This document shows positions 9,351 through 16,247 of a stretch of DNA of 41,613 bases, piece after piece (position 1 is the stretch's first letter; every line of letters starts with the position of its first letter). The notes beneath the pieces are model-generated. The model searched no databases. It was not told where the DNA came from and worked only from the letters and a program-made list of their open reading frames with translations. Source of the stretch: Streptosporangiaceae bacterium (GTDB lineage: Bacteria > Actinomycetota > Actinomycetes > Streptosporangiales > Streptosporangiaceae). The stretch covers positions 1 to 41,613 of the forward strand of contig JAFARZ010000106.1 in NCBI GenBank assembly GCA_019245115.1. The letters are read 5' to 3'. The translations under genes were made by a program, and so were the position numbers.

Positions 9351-11690
9351 TTAGCGCCCGGCCACCAGCGGCTCTGGCTCTATTAAGCCCGGATTCCCTG
9401 GCAGCGGCTGCTCGCACCAGACGACCTTGCCGGTCCCGGTGCGGCGGGCACCCCACCGCTTGGCGAGCTGCCGCACGACCTGCAAGCCACGACCGTTCTC
9501 GTCCTCGCCGTTGGCCTGGCGCAGCCGCGGCAGCGCGCCCGAGCTGTCCAGCACCTCACAGACAAGGGCCCGCTCGTTCACGAGCCGGAGCGTCACGTCG
9601 CCGCGGGAGTACCGCATCGCGTTGGTGACAAGCTCCGAGACGAGCAGCTCCGTGGTCGGGAGAAGGTCCCCGAGGCCCCACCGCTCCATCGGCTCACGTA
9701 TCGCCGCACGCGCCTGGCGCACCGAGGTCAGCTTCGCCGGCAGCGTCCAGGCCGCGTAGTTCTCCGGTGGCAGGCGGCGCAGCCGGGCGATGAGCACGGC
9801 TATGTCATCCCGCTCCTGGTCGCCGTAGACCCCGTCAAGGGTCGCCTTGCACAGGTCTTCGAGCGGCTTTTCCGGCGAGCCGGGACCGAAGATGCTCTCC
9901 AGCCGGGCGAGCCCGTCGCTGATGTCCCGGCCCTTGTTCTCCACCAGGCCGTCGGTGTACAGCACGAACAGGCTGCCGTCCTCCACGCTGAAGTGGCGGC
10001 TTTCCACCTCGCCGTCGCCGATGCCGAGCGGCGGACACGGCGGCACGTCCAGCAGCTCGTTGGTGCCGTCCGGGTGGACGAGCAATGGCGGCAGATGGCC
10101 CGCCACCGCGACCTCGCATTCGCCGCTCACCGCGTCGAAGACGGCGTAGGCGCACGTGGCGAAGTGCGGTTCCCGCTCGCCCATCGTCTGCATGAGCTCG
10201 TCCAGCTGCAGCAGCGCCTCGGCGGGCGGCAGCTCGAGCATGGCGAGCGTGTGTATGGCGGTGCGCAGGCGCCCCATCGTGACCGCGGCTCGCACGCCGT
10301 GACCGGCGACGTCTCCCACCACGAGGGCGACACGCGCACCCGGCAGCGCGATTGATTCGTACCAGTCGCCGCCCACCTCGACCAGCTTGCTGCCCGGCAG
10401 GTACCGGTGCTTGACCTCGACCGAGGACGGCGCCGACAGGCCGGTGGGCAACATGCTCCGCTGGAGGGTCAGCGCGGTCGCGTGCTCCCGGTTGTAGCGG
10501 CGCGCGTTGTCGATGAAGACCTGGGCCTTGGTCGCGAAATCCTTGCCGAGCTGGACATCGTACGCGTCGAACCGGCGGAAGCCCTCCTGCCGGATGCAGG
10601 CGAAGAACCCGAGCATGGCACCGCTGTGGTCGAACAACGGCAACAGGATCATGGAAGCGCCGGACAGCAGCTTGGACACCGGCCGGCGCCGCCACGCCTT
10701 GGCGATCTTCCCCGCCTGGCCATCGGTGATGGTCGCCTCGAGGACCGGCTGCCCGGTTTCCATGCACCGGTAGTACGGCGACTCGGGCGGATAGCGCAGG
10801 ATCTCGCCGGTGGGGAACGCCGCCTCCCACGCTGGGTCGTTCCGGTCGTGGGCGAGCGTGATGCGCCGGAGCTGGTGCGACCCGTCCGGGCCGTGCGCGG
10901 GCATTTCCTCGTTGCCCACCAGGCTCTCCAGCAGGAGCAGCTCTCCGGTGTTGCAGAACGACGGGACGAGCGCGTCCATTAGCTTGCGGGCCACGTGATC
11001 GATGTCGAGCGTGTCGCCGATCCGGGTGAACGTGTCGTCAAGCATGTGCTTGCGCATGACCGCCGGGTCGACGAACCGCTCCTGCTTCGGCACCGGGATG
11101 CGGAGCAGGGCCAGGGCAGCCAGGCTGGTGCCGCTGGCTCGCATCGGATGAACGGTGACCACCGCTTCGGCCTCGGGTCCGTCCCGGGTGTCGATGGTCA
11201 GCATCGCGCTGCCCTCGCGATCGGAACGGATCGCCTCGAGCAGTCCGTTTACCGCGGTGTTGGACTGGCCTGGGCCTCCGGCCGCGGTGCTGGATTGGCC
11301 TGGGCCTCCGGCCGAGGCGTCCCCGTCCGCGCTCCGGCTACTTGACGCATTCGCCTGTGTGCCCGCCGTGAGCTCGCTAAGCTGAGCGCCCAGTAGCTCG
11401 TCCGGCTTGCGCGCCAGGATCTGCGGCGCGATCCGGTCGTGCTGGACGATCCGGCCGTCGTAGTCGATGCCGAGGATCAGGGTCCGCACCGAGGAAGTCG
11501 ACGGGGAAACCGGGCTCTCGTCGGAAACCGGGTCCGACGGCGCGCCGTTCCGAGCGGTGACCTCGTGCACGCGGCGGGCATGGTTAACCGGGACATCGCC
11601 CTCGGGATGACTAGTCCCGAGCGCGTTGTCCTTCGCCGTCACGCCGGATGTCACGTGCTGTCTCCTGATGGCATCGCTGGCTGCGCTCAT
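9351..11690 (-). CDS. PAS-GAF-SpoIIE phosphatase with C-terminal HATPase domain
   Basis: Multidomain partner-switching regulator, 779 aa from ATG 11690 (a longer frame begins at 11738; neither start has a strong ribosome site). Approximate order: PAS-like segment 65-190, GAF 225-395, PP2C/SpoIIE phosphatase 415-640 with metal motifs GGDWYE and GDVAGHG, ending YTDGLVE and DDIAVL, then a GHKL ATPase domain 650-765 with N-box ELVTNAMRYS and G-box ENGRGLQVV. The phosphatase should dephosphorylate an anti-anti-sigma factor, while the HATPase domain resembles RsbW-type anti-sigma kinases; the combination is common in Streptomyces relatives. It converges on the diguanylate cyclase with 9 bases between. 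Between PAS and GAF lies the tandem AGGPGQS(S/N)TA repeat. Confidence 0.92.
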   Translation of the reverse strand: MSAASDAIRRQHVTSGVTAKDNALGTSHPEGDVPVNHARRVHEVTARNGAPSDPVSDESPVSPSTSSVRTLILGIDYDGRIVQHDRIAPQILARKPDELLGAQLSELTAGTQANASSSRSADGDASAGGPGQSSTAAGGPGQSNTAVNGLLEAIRSDREGSAMLTIDTRDGPEAEAVVTVHPMRASGTSLAALALLRIPVPKQERFVDPAVMRKHMLDDTFTRIGDTLDIDHVARKLMDALVPSFCNTGELLLLESLVGNEEMPAHGPDGSHQLRRITLAHDRNDPAWEAAFPTGEILRYPPESPYYRCMETGQPVLEATITDGQAGKIAKAWRRRPVSKLLSGASMILLPLFDHSGAMLGFFACIRQEGFRRFDAYDVQLGKDFATKAQVFIDNARRYNREHATALTLQRSMLPTGLSAPSSVEVKHRYLPGSKLVEVGGDWYESIALPGARVALVVGDVAGHGVRAAVTMGRLRTAIHTLAMLELPPAEALLQLDELMQTMGEREPHFATCAYAVFDAVSGECEVAVAGHLPPLLVHPDGTNELLDVPPCPPLGIGDGEVESRHFSVEDGSLFVLYTDGLVENKGRDISDGLARLESIFGPGSPEKPLEDLCKATLDGVYGDQERDDIAVLIARLRRLPPENYAAWTLPAKLTSVRQARAAIREPMERWGLGDLLPTTELLVSELVTNAMRYSRGDVTLRLVNERALVCEVLDSSGALPRLRQANGEDENGRGLQVVRQLAKRWGARRTGTGKVVWCEQPLPGNPGLIEPEPLVAGR
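11259..11319. repeat. Two tandem copies (30-bp period) of the dispersed 31-bp motif
   Basis: Copies at 11259-11289 and 11289-11319 share the core GGCCTGGGCCTCCGGCCG with each other and with 6915-6945 in the GT87 gene. In this gene the copies encode AGGPGQSSTA and AGGPGQSNTA in a linker between domains, where such insertions would be tolerated. Confidence 0.85.
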
Positions 11691-12287
11691 GTCAAGTATG
11701 GGCCACCGACAGTGCGTTCTGACAGGACTTCCGATCACTCACCTTTGTCCGGAAAATCACCTTTGCGCATTTATGACCGAACTTCCGTGACGAGATAGCA
11801 CCCTTGGTGCTCATAACGTCCGATGAAGTGTGGAACATATTGACCGGAAAGCGTGATGTCTGGTAACCCGGCCAGACATCGGCCGCAACCTCTAGTTCCA
11901 GTTGACTACACCTCGCTGTCACCCACGGACTATCCGCATCACACCCCCGCCGCGGCCTCACCGCAGCCCCCATCCTTGCCACCACGATCCTGAGCCCCCA
12001 CCGGGCCATCCACCGTATTACCGAGCTCGAAAACGAGGACCTGTCACCCCGCCACCAGTAAGACCCTGCTTGAGAACGCGATTCTGACGGCACCGATGGT
12101 GCCATCGGCACGCTCGAATCGGACAAATTGCCTTGGAGGGCGGCACCGATGGCCCCATCGGTGTTCTCGCGGCGGCCGCTTCATCTGACCGAGCGGGGCT
12201 TCCAAACAGGTTCTAACCCACGGGACGCTGTCGCGGGGCGGGGTGGAGGCGTCGCTGCGGGCGGGGCGGAGGCCACCTGGGGCGTGG
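11691..12287. other. Intergenic region upstream of soxR, with hairpins and repeats
   Basis: About 600 bases without a convincing gene, AT-richer near 11700-11860 (probable promoter region of the SpoIIE-like gene). Hairpins: AGCACC-CTT-GGTGCT at 11797-11811, and GATGTCTGG/CCAGACATC with an 8-base loop at 11855-11880. The paired palindromes at 12091-12163 are listed separately. No small gene with a good start was found. Confidence 0.5.
12091..12163. repeat. Paired GATGG-CCATC palindromes, element 1
   Basis: CCGATGG-TG-CCATCGG (12093-12108) and CACCGATGG-CC-CCATCGGTG (12144-12163), centres 53 bp apart. The left palindrome is followed by GCACGCTC-AAT, as in element 3 at 28583-28654. Intergenic, upstream of soxR. 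Confidence 0.85.
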
Positions 12288-12315
12288 GCTAACCTCAAGT
12301 GGGGTTCAGGTTAGC
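12288..12315. promoter_or_regulatory. SoxR/MerR-type operator-promoter palindrome
   Basis: A 28-bp dyad: left arm GCTAACCTCAAG, centre TGGG, right arm GTTCAGGTTAGC. The arms match at 10 of 12 positions and contain the CCTCAAG half-site typical of SoxR boxes. It ends 20 bases before the soxR start at 12336. MerR-family regulators bind such dyads between promoter elements, so autoregulation by SoxR is likely. Confidence 0.75.
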
Positions 12316-12335
12316 AGCGAAGCGAGGTGGGCCCG

Positions 12336-12815
12336 ATGTCGTCTCAGGCGGGAGAGATCACCGTCGGACAGCTGGCCGCCCGGAGCGGAGTGGCTGTGTC
12401 GGCCCTGCATTTCTACGAGGCACGCGGGCTTATCGAAGCCCGTCGCACCTCGGGCAACCAGCGGCGTTACCCGCGTGTCACGCTGCGCCGGGTCGCCTTC
12501 ATCCGCGCCTCGCAACGGGTCGGCATCCCGTTGTCCCGGATAAAGGACGCGCTTGACACCCTGCCGGCCGGGCGCACCCCCACTCCCGGCGACTGGACAC
12601 GGCTGTCCGCCGCGTGGCGCCAGGATCTCGACGATCGGATCGCCCAGCTCCAGGACCTCCGGGACCGGCTGACCGATTGCATCGGCTGTGGCTGCCTGTC
12701 GATGGACACCTGCCTGCTGGCCAACCCGGACGACGCGCTCGCGGCGGAGGGCGCCGGCCCGCGCAGGCTGCATCTCTCCCGCGGGGGTGCGGGGGGACGG
12801 CTCCCCCCGCTCTAG
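12336..12815 (+). CDS. soxR: Redox-sensitive MerR-family activator SoxR
   Basis: [2Fe-2S] transcriptional activator that senses redox-cycling compounds. It is 159 aa from ATG 12336, chosen because GAGG lies eight bases ahead; an upstream GTG at 12327 would add three residues. An N-terminal winged helix (ITVGQLAARSGVAVSALHFYE, SGNQRRYPR) is followed by a dimerisation helix and the iron-sulfur cluster cysteines C115, C118, C120 and C126 (CIGCGCLSMDTC), with exactly the E. coli SoxR spacing. The last residues (RGGAGGRLPPL) are encoded by a GC-rich hairpin repeat also present in pgeF, so the tail is probably an acquired extension. In actinomycetes SoxR usually controls oxidoreductases responding to secreted redox-active metabolites; no target is obvious here. 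It converges on the UbiA-like gene. Confidence 0.95.
   Translation: MSSQAGEITVGQLAARSGVAVSALHFYEARGLIEARRTSGNQRRYPRVTLRRVAFIRASQRVGIPLSRIKDALDTLPAGRTPTPGDWTRLSAAWRQDLDDRIAQLQDLRDRLTDCIGCGCLSMDTCLLANPDDALAAEGAGPRRLHLSRGGAGGRLPPL
12781..12812. repeat. GC-rich hairpin repeat, copy 1 (soxR 3' end)
   Basis: Contains the hairpin GCGGGGGGA-CGGC-TCCCCCCGC. It matches the reverse complement of 20876-20907 at 29 of 32 positions. It ends just before the soxR stop and lies between convergent genes, where it could also act as a bidirectional terminator stem. Confidence 0.85.
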
Positions 12816-12817
12816 AT

Positions 12818-13570
12818 TTAACCGAGCCGGGCGACCGCCAGGCCGGCCGCGAGAAGGATTATGGCCCAGGAGGCCGCGCGCAGCGCCCGCTCCAGGGGCT
12901 GGAGCAGCACGTCGGCGGTGAGTCCCACGGAGCGGCCGTCCGCGAACGTGATCATGCCCTCGACCCGCGTGGCGCGGCGGCGGATGTTCCGGGCCGGTGT
13001 GCTCAGCCGGCGTTGCGCCGCGGACAGCGCGAGCGCGCCGAGCGCGGCCAGGACGGGTCCCAGCGCCAGCGTGCCGGTCTGCGCGACGTAAGCGGTCAGC
13101 ACCGGGAACGCTCCCCACGCCACGGCGAAGCCGAAGTCCGTATGCATCGCGCCGCCCCATAGTTCGGCGTTGTACCCGATCACCAGCACCGGCCCCGCGA
13201 CCATGAACGGGATCAGCGCCCAGCCCGCCCGGTACACGCCGAGGATGCCCAGCGCCACCGCGCCACCCAGTCCGGCGGCCACCACGGCGACGAGGGCCCA
13301 GGACGGGATCCGGGTCCGGAGCGGCCGGCCGCGAAGCTCGTCAAGTGCGTGAGCGGCCAGCCCCACCGCCAGGAAGAAGGCCAGCACGGTCGCGACGAGC
13401 CGGCCCGTCTGCACCTTGGGCGCCAGGGCCGCCCCGATCACCGAGTAGGACAGATGCCAGGCGGTGTAGGGCGGATGCAGGAGCGTCCACCAGTCCCGCA
13501 ACCCGCCGGTCCGGGCCGCGTAATACGCCGGACGTGTCGGTTGCAGGGGAGGGTCCGACACCTCATCCAT
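12818..13570 (-). CDS. UbiA-like prenyltransferase-family membrane protein
   Basis: Integral membrane protein of 250 aa with about seven hydrophobic helices. HPPYTAWHLSYSVIGAA in the first helix and a following AHALDELRGRPL loop, with the Asp placed like the first Asp-rich motif of the UbiA superfamily, suggest a divergent prenyltransferase. The classic NDxxDxxxD is not fully present, so activity is uncertain. The C-terminal part has a soluble segment before the final helix. Its ATG overlaps the stop of the upstream methyltransferase gene by eight bases (ATGGATGA), so the two are translationally coupled, fitting a quinone or prenyl-lipid modification pair. Confidence 0.6.
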   Translation of the reverse strand: MDEVSDPPLQPTRPAYYAARTGGLRDWWTLLHPPYTAWHLSYSVIGAALAPKVQTGRLVATVLAFFLAVGLAAHALDELRGRPLRTRIPSWALVAVVAAGLGGAVALGILGVYRAGWALIPFMVAGPVLVIGYNAELWGGAMHTDFGFAVAWGAFPVLTAYVAQTGTLALGPVLAALGALALSAAQRRLSTPARNIRRRATRVEGMITFADGRSVGLTADVLLQPLERALRAASWAIILLAAGLAVARLG

Positions 13571-14282
13571 GGGCGCGGGTTCCCCACATGATCAGACCGC
13601 CGCCCAGGCTCATGACGCGGGTTTGCACGTTGGTCATGCCTGCCTTCTCCCAGGCGGACACCGTCCAGTCAATGGGGTACCTGCGGTAATGCCCGGAGAT
13701 GTTCGGGCCGAGGAAACGGCCGACCCGCCACCACGCGGGGCCGCCGGTCGCCAGCCCGCCCACCGGCAGGATGAGCCTGGTGTACGCCCACCAGGACGGC
13801 CACAGCAGCCCGGACGGGACCGCGAACTCCAGGCTCGCCATCACCCCGCCGGGTTTCAGCACCCGCGCCAGTTCGGCCAGGGTCGCCGCGGGGTCGGCGA
13901 CGTACCGGAGCAGATACGTGAACGTCAATGCTTCAAAGGTCCCACTAGGGAACGGCAGTTGCTCACCCCGTCCGGCCACCAGCTTCACCCGCGAACCGAC
14001 GCCGGCCGCCGCCACCCGGCGCGCGCCCTCCCGGAGCATCTCCGGGGTCAGGTCCGCTCCGACCACGCGGGCCGATGGCAACCGCCGGGCCAGCGCCAGT
14101 GTGACCCCCGCGGTTCCGGCCGCCACATCCAGGACCGCGCCATCCACCTGGGGCAGGCGGCTGACCATGAAGTCGCGCCACCGCCCGTTCTGTCGGAATG
14201 AAAGGGCTTCGGCAAGCAGGTCATAGCGAGCCGGGAGCGGAGCGAACAGGTCCCGGGCGAAACGGTTGGGTGCGCCTGGCAT
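13563..14282 (-). CDS. UbiE/COQ5-like SAM-dependent methyltransferase
   Basis: Class I methyltransferase of 239 aa. Motif I is VLDVAAGTAGVTLALA, the acidic loop GADLTPEM follows, then LPFPSGTFEALTFTYLLRYV and the post-II LARVLKPGGVMASLEF, all as in the UbiE/MenG family. The N-terminal FAPLPARYDLLAEALSFRQNGRWR also matches that group. It probably C-methylates a quinone-like or other ring substrate. A housekeeping MenG is usually elsewhere, so this may be a paralogue acting with the coupled UbiA-like protein. It is 36 bases downstream of the HIT gene in a four-gene minus-strand cluster. Confidence 0.8.
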   Translation of the reverse strand: MPGAPNRFARDLFAPLPARYDLLAEALSFRQNGRWRDFMVSRLPQVDGAVLDVAAGTAGVTLALARRLPSARVVGADLTPEMLREGARRVAAAGVGSRVKLVAGRGEQLPFPSGTFEALTFTYLLRYVADPAATLAELARVLKPGGVMASLEFAVPSGLLWPSWWAYTRLILPVGGLATGGPAWWRVGRFLGPNISGHYRRYPIDWTVSAWEKAGMTNVQTRVMSLGGGLIMWGTRAHG

Positions 14283-14318
14283 GGGCGGCTCCAGCGTTTG
14301 CGGTTACCTGATGTTACG

Positions 14319-14750
14319 TCATGGCAGTGCGGCCCGGATTTTCTCCGCATATGCCTGTGCGGGGTGGGCGGCGTCGTACGGGTGTCGCGGGCCGAGCCAG
14401 AACCGCAGGCCATCGCCCTTGCTCCGCGGGATCACGTGCAGGTGCAAGTGCGGCACGGATTGGCTGACCACGTTGTTGATCAGGATCATCGAGCCGTCGG
14501 CGCCCAGGCCGTCTTCCACGGCGCGCTCGAGCCGCTGTGCGGTGGTGAAGAACTCCGGTACCAGCTCCGCCTCCAGATCGCTGAGCAGCCGGATATGCCG
14601 CTTCGGTACGAGCAACGTGTGGCCGCGGAACAGCGGCCGGTGGTCGAGGAACGCGATCAGCCGTTCGGTCTCGAGAATGGTCTCGGCTGGCAGCTCGCCG
14701 GCGATGATCGCGCAGAAGGCGCAGGCTGGCTTAGGTGATTTGGGTGGCAT
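14319..14750 (-). CDS. HIT family protein (nucleotide hydrolase/transferase)
   Basis: Histidine-triad protein of 143 aa, started at ATG 14750, where the family fold begins; the open frame upstream to 14936 is antisense-like low-complexity sequence and overlaps the preceding gene. It has an N-terminal zinc pair CAFC (10-13), then LIAFLDHRPLFRGHTLLVPKRH and the catalytic triad HLHLH (101-105). HIT proteins hydrolyse nucleoside phosphoramidates, Ap(n)A or aminoacyl-AMP; the specific substrate is unknown. It is preceded by ATP-binding regulator DNA with a 10-base gap, so cotranscription is likely. Confidence 0.9.
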   Translation of the reverse strand: MPPKSPKPACAFCAIIAGELPAETILETERLIAFLDHRPLFRGHTLLVPKRHIRLLSDLEAELVPEFFTTAQRLERAVEDGLGADGSMILINNVVSQSVPHLHLHVIPRSKGDGLRFWLGPRHPYDAAHPAQAYAEKIRAALP

Positions 14751-14760
14751 CAGCCGCAGT

Positions 14761-15204
14761 TTAGCCAGGGGCGAGCTCGAACCAGACGCATGTGCCGGTC
14801 TGCTCGCGGAAGAAGCCCCACCGATGGGCGAGCTCGTTGACGAGCTGGAAGCCGCGGCCGTTTTCGTCGTGGCCGCTCGCCTCTCGCCAGTGCGGAAGGC
14901 CGCTGCGGCCGTCGTCGATGACGTCCACGTGCACATACTGACCGTGCCGGATCACCACGACCGTGATGGCGGCGGCGTCGGCGGCGTGCTGGACCGCGTT
15001 CGTGACCAGCTCGCAGGCGAGCAGTTCGGCGTCGGAGGATCCCGGGTGGCCGGCGAGCGTCTCGCGGATGAAGCGGCGGGCGGACGGCACCTCCTCCGCA
15101 CGCCGGACGAAGGACCGGGTCTCGGCCACGCCAGCTGCTGGCACGCCAGGCTCGCCGGGTGCGCCGGGCACGGCGGCCAGGGCAGTGAGGGGCGCACCGG
15201 GCAT
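14761..15204 (-). CDS. RsbW-like ATP-binding regulatory protein
   Basis: Single-domain GHKL ATPase of 147 aa, the type of small serine-kinase/anti-sigma relative abundant in actinomycetes. The start ATG 15204 is preferred over ATG 15225 because GGAGG lies five bases before it. Motifs: N-box LLACELVTNAVQHA, G1 VIDDGRSGLP, G2 ENGRGFQLVNELA, then a closing TCVWFEL strand. Such proteins often act with SpoIIE-type phosphatases and STAS antagonists; the SpoIIE protein about 3 kb away is a possible but unproven partner. It leads a minus-strand cluster with the HIT, methyltransferase and UbiA-like genes. Confidence 0.85.
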   Translation of the reverse strand: MPGAPLTALAAVPGAPGEPGVPAAGVAETRSFVRRAEEVPSARRFIRETLAGHPGSSDAELLACELVTNAVQHAADAAAITVVVIRHGQYVHVDVIDDGRSGLPHWREASGHDENGRGFQLVNELAHRWGFFREQTGTCVWFELAPG

Positions 15205-15227
15205 GTCGGCCTCCGCATCGTACATGA

Positions 15228-15251
15228 CTACCGTCAGTATTACTACGGTAG
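15228..15251. promoter_or_regulatory. Inverted repeat upstream of the RsbW-like gene
   Basis: CTACCGT and ACGGTAG arms separated by ten bases, ending 24 bases upstream of the start at 15204, in locally AT-rich DNA. It has the geometry of an operator overlapping the promoter of the four-gene cluster. Confidence 0.5.
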
Positions 15252-15299
15252 CTCAGAGCGGAGGATAGTTCACCTGTAGTGAGCGACGGTTGTGTGTCC

Positions 15300-15316
15300 G
15301 GTTACTGAACGTAACC
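15300..15316 (-). terminator. Possible terminator hairpin after the DUF2993 gene
   Basis: GGTTAC-TGAAC-GTAACC, 6-bp stem with a 5-base loop, 20 bases beyond the stop of the minus-strand gene ending at 15337. There is no U tract on that strand, so this is only a weak intrinsic-terminator candidate. Confidence 0.3.
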
Positions 15317-15336
15317 TTAAGATTTCGGGTTTCTGG

Positions 15337-16110
15337 CTACTGGCTCAACGTCGTGTTCTGGCCGGTGATCACCACTCGCAGGCCCTGCTGGGTGACCGAA
15401 ACGTTGCTGATCGACAGCCCGGACGGCAGGTTCGGGATGGGCACCGTGAAGTCCGAGAGACCACTGGAGCCCAGCGCGCCGAGGATGTCAGAGGGTATCC
15501 CGCCCACGTCGAGGAAGTGCACCCTGATCTTGCTCGACCCGTCCTGGATGACCTGGGCGGTGACTGAGTCGCTGAAGCCCGCGACGTCGATCTCCGCCTT
15601 CACCTCGTTGGGGCCGGCCGGGGTCAGCGTGATGCCCTGCGGGATGCCGCCCGCCGCACCCAGCGCGGAGAGCGTGATCACGGCGTTGGCGGTGAGGCTG
15701 TCGACCGTCGCGCTCTTGCTGCTCAAGCTCTGGAAGTGCATGCCGTTCAGCGTGGCGTTCAAGCTCTCGATCGTGAGCTGTCCAGTGGTCTCGTTGCTCG
15801 CGCTGATGTTCACCGTTTTGAAATCTTTGCCGAGGAGCTGAGTCCAGAACGGGAATCCCGCGATGCTGACATTGGGTTTGCCGGAAAGCGACAGGGACTT
15901 CTGGAACTGAGTGGCCATTTGGTTCTCGGCGACCGCGTTGGCCACCCGGTCGCTGACGACCAGCAGAATCACGATCACCACGACGATGACCCCGGTGACG
16001 AGCGGCCAGCGCTTCCGGCGCCGCCGGGCGACCGGGTACCGCTGCGCGGGTTGCGAAGCCTGCCATCCAGTCGATCCACCCGGCAACGGCATGGTCGGAT
16101 CCTGGCTCAT
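15337..16110 (-). CDS. DUF2993 / LmeA-like lipid-binding exported protein
   Basis: Protein of 257 aa with a cytoplasmic Arg/Lys-rich start, one transmembrane helix (about residues 37-57, VTGVIVVVIVILLVV) and a large extracytoplasmic beta-rich domain. The GFPFWTQLLGKDFKTVNI motif is the DUF2993 signature. The mycobacterial member LmeA binds phospholipids and helps lipomannan elongation, so an envelope lipid role is plausible. Unusually, the anchor is a long N-terminal helix rather than a cleaved signal. It is divergent from the FHA-ABC exporter, with about 137 bases between the starts. Confidence 0.85.
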   Translation of the reverse strand: MSQDPTMPLPGGSTGWQASQPAQRYPVARRRRKRWPLVTGVIVVVIVILLVVSDRVANAVAENQMATQFQKSLSLSGKPNVSIAGFPFWTQLLGKDFKTVNISASNETTGQLTIESLNATLNGMHFQSLSSKSATVDSLTANAVITLSALGAAGGIPQGITLTPAGPNEVKAEIDVAGFSDSVTAQVIQDGSSKIRVHFLDVGGIPSDILGALGSSGLSDFTVPIPNLPSGLSISNVSVTQQGLRVVITGQNTTLSQ

Positions 16111-16247
16111 TGCGCACCCCCGGGGGTCGGCGGAGAACGGTCCCTCCAGTATCGGCCAGTCAGGCGTTCAATATGGTAAAACGATTCCCAGATCGCAATA
16201 GTTCAGTCGATTCCCGTTTCCGCAGTGCGGCCCTACACTCTGAAGAC

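Noticed and set aside
14751..14936. N-terminal extension of the HIT protein
   Set aside because: The extra 62 residues are Ser/Thr/Ala-rich antisense-type sequence overlapping the RsbW-like gene; the HIT fold starts at ATG 14750.
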